From Mycobacterium sp. (GTDB lineage: Bacteria; Actinomycetota; Actinomycetes; Mycobacteriales; Mycobacteriaceae): DNA of 39,853 bases. A program made the position numbers and the translations under genes. Below the pieces are notes generated by a model. It saw only the letters and a program-made list of their open reading frames with translations. It had not been told where the DNA came from and did no database searches. Below are positions 38,786-39,853 of the stretch, piece by piece (positions within the stretch are counted from its first letter, which is position 1; the number at the start of each line of letters is the position of its first letter). The DNA lies in NCBI RefSeq assembly GCF_008709575.1, contig NZ_VYIK01000034.1, positions 1-39,853 on the forward strand. Reading direction: 5' to 3'.

Positions 38786-39853
38786 GAATCCGTGGACCGG
38801 TAATTTCGTGCCATCGGTGGGCCGATTCTGCACGATTGGGGCGGTTCGGAATGGTGCGGGCATGAGTGACCCGCTGGCCTGCACCAGTTTTCCTTGGGTT
38901 CCTCGGGTCGGGCCTGTGATGGCGGGGTGGACAGAGTCTGGTTGGTCGGGTCAGGCGGCGCGGGGTTGAGCGGTCGGGTAGCCGATGATGTTGTGCCACA
39001 AGGTTGTCCACTCGATTTGCTTTGGCCAGTGGATGGGCAGGTGCAGGGTGGGTTTGCGGGCCGGTGCGGCAAAGCGGGCTGGGACGTTGACCAGGTCGCG
39101 GCGCAGGGTGGTGCCGCGCGCCACGGCGGCATCGCTGCCCGCGAGTGTTCCGGCCGCGCGCAGCAGGTTGTGCGCGATCACCGCGCAGGCCAACCAGGCG
39201 CAATTGGCTGCAAACAGCCCAGACGGGATATGAGCCAAGGGGCCGTCGATGAGGTCGGCGAAGGTGGTCTCGATGATGGCATGGCGGCGGTGGGTGATGT
39301 CGGCCTCGGCGGTGGGCAGCTCGGAGTTGGTCACAAACGGGTGATAACGCCACACCGGAAACAACCCGTCGGGGTAGCGGGCATCTTTGACCCGGCGCAC
39401 CACCAGCCGCCCGGTGATCGTACGGCCGCAGCCCAGCCGCAGCGTATAAGCAGTTTCGGCGACCTCGGCGTCGGAGATCAACGCCCCGGTGTCGGGGTCG
39501 GTCACCGCGCCCGGGTAGTGCACTGGGGTGTAGGTGGCCTCATCGATGGCCGCGATCGCGGCGGTGATGCGCGGGTTGCGGCTCACCGACAAAGAGAACT
39601 CGACGCCTTCTTCCACACAGGCGGCGATCACCTTCTTGGTGCCGAAGGCTGAATCGCCGCGCACCATGATCGTGCCGGCCCCGCACGTGCGAGCGGTGGT
39701 GATGGCCTGCTTGACCTGGCGGGCGGCGGCGCGCCCGGAACCGGCCTTGCCGCTGCGCAGCCGGGCCTCGGCGATCACCGGCGCCGTGGTCGCCGTCGAG
39801 ATCGTGGTGATCTGCGGCGACAGACCCCGGCGTAGCAGCGCCCGGCCGGCGAT
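38783..39853 (-). mobile_element. IS1380-family insertion sequence, partial (runs off the window)
   Basis: The element comprises a transposase frame open to the window end and about 170 bp of non-coding DNA after its stop. The left boundary is estimated from the sequence CCTGAATCCGTGG, which looks like an IS terminus; it cannot be confirmed because the other terminal repeat is outside the window. It inserted just after the methylmalonyl-CoA epimerase gene, where the M. tuberculosis-like gene order stops. Confidence 0.7.
38951..39853 (-). CDS. IS1380-family transposase, C-terminal part
   Basis: At least 300 residues of a DDE transposase; the frame is open through base 39853, so the N-terminus lies outside. 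Visible parts: QITTISTATTAPVIAEARLR..., the second catalytic Asp in MVRGDSAFGTKKVI, a beta-rich insert (SLSVSRNPRITAAI, YTLRLGCGRTITGRLVVRRV), and the C-terminal region ETTFADLIDGPLAHIPSGLFAANCAWL with the catalytic Glu, ending YPTAQPRAA. This matches the IS1380 group (DDE_Tnp_1-like) that is frequent in actinobacteria. No frameshift is seen, so the copy may be intact and active. Confidence 0.85.
   Translation of the reverse strand: MAGRALLRRGLSPQITTISTATTAPVIAEARLRSGKAGSGRAAARQVKQAITTARTCGAGTIMVRGDSAFGTKKVIAACVEEGVEFSLSVSRNPRITAAIAAIDEATYTPVHYPGAVTDPDTGALISDAEVAETAYTLRLGCGRTITGRLVVRRVKDARYPDGLFPVWRYHPFVTNSELPTAEADITHRRHAIIETTFADLIDGPLAHIPSGLFAANCAWLACAVIAHNLLRAAGTLAGSDAAVARGTTLRRDLVNVPARFAAPARKPTLHLPIHWPKQIEWTTLWHNIIGYPTAQPRAA

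Overview
The window is chromosomal DNA of a non-tuberculous Mycobacterium or very close relative. This rests on the high G+C content, mycobacterial hallmark genes (Mce-associated membrane proteins, an LpqH-type lipoprotein, lprD, the mec-cysO-cysM sulfur module, glgE) and gene order. From about 17.3 kb to 38.8 kb the order matches, in reversed orientation, the M. tuberculosis Rv1322A-Rv1343c block as I know it. The PE_PGRS gene that lies there between glgB and the Rv1324 thioredoxin-like gene is absent here.

Layout. (1) 1-1262: two overlapping Mce-associated membrane protein genes, the tail of an mce-type locus; the window opens with a perfect 32-bp palindrome. (2) 1361-13568: a catabolic island. 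A P450 and a zinc alcohol dehydrogenase are translationally coupled behind a good promoter and a 21-bp operator-like palindrome, followed by an alpha/beta-hydrolase remnant. A tightly overlapping minus-strand operon runs SDR, thiolase, CaiB/BaiF CoA-transferase, acyl-CoA dehydrogenase, GntR/FCD regulator, probably ending in a secreted protein of unknown function. A second acyl-CoA dehydrogenase is divergent from it, and an aldehyde dehydrogenase follows. Together these could hydroxylate a hydrophobic substrate, oxidise it through alcohol and aldehyde to an acid, activate it by CoA transfer and shorten it by beta-oxidation; no enoyl-CoA hydratase is present. (3) 13624-17222: htpG, another SDR, an LpqH-like lipoprotein and tRNA-Leu(UAG). 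(4) 17290-25551: lprD and a DUF3817 gene on the plus strand, converging on a compact minus-strand operon read clpS, DUF2017, S58 peptidase, mec, cysO, cysM, rhomboid protease, murI, metallo-beta-lactamase-fold phosphodiesterase, rphA, rdgB. (5) 25619-36001: pncB, dinG (with an odd start), glgP, then glgE and glgB, the last three being alpha-glucan metabolism. (6) 35998-38763: a redox-inactive thioredoxin-like/TPR protein, the thiolase fadA4 and methylmalonyl-CoA epimerase. (7) about 38783 to the end: a partial IS1380-family insertion sequence.

The block from 17 kb onward is mostly core housekeeping. The least explained parts are the catabolic island with its divergent TATGAT palindrome, the secreted protein at 4548-5522, the truncated hydrolase, and several small structural oddities (palindromes, in-frame repeats, a probable ACG start codon in dinG). 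All functions are inferred by reading the sequence and from family knowledge; no database search was run.
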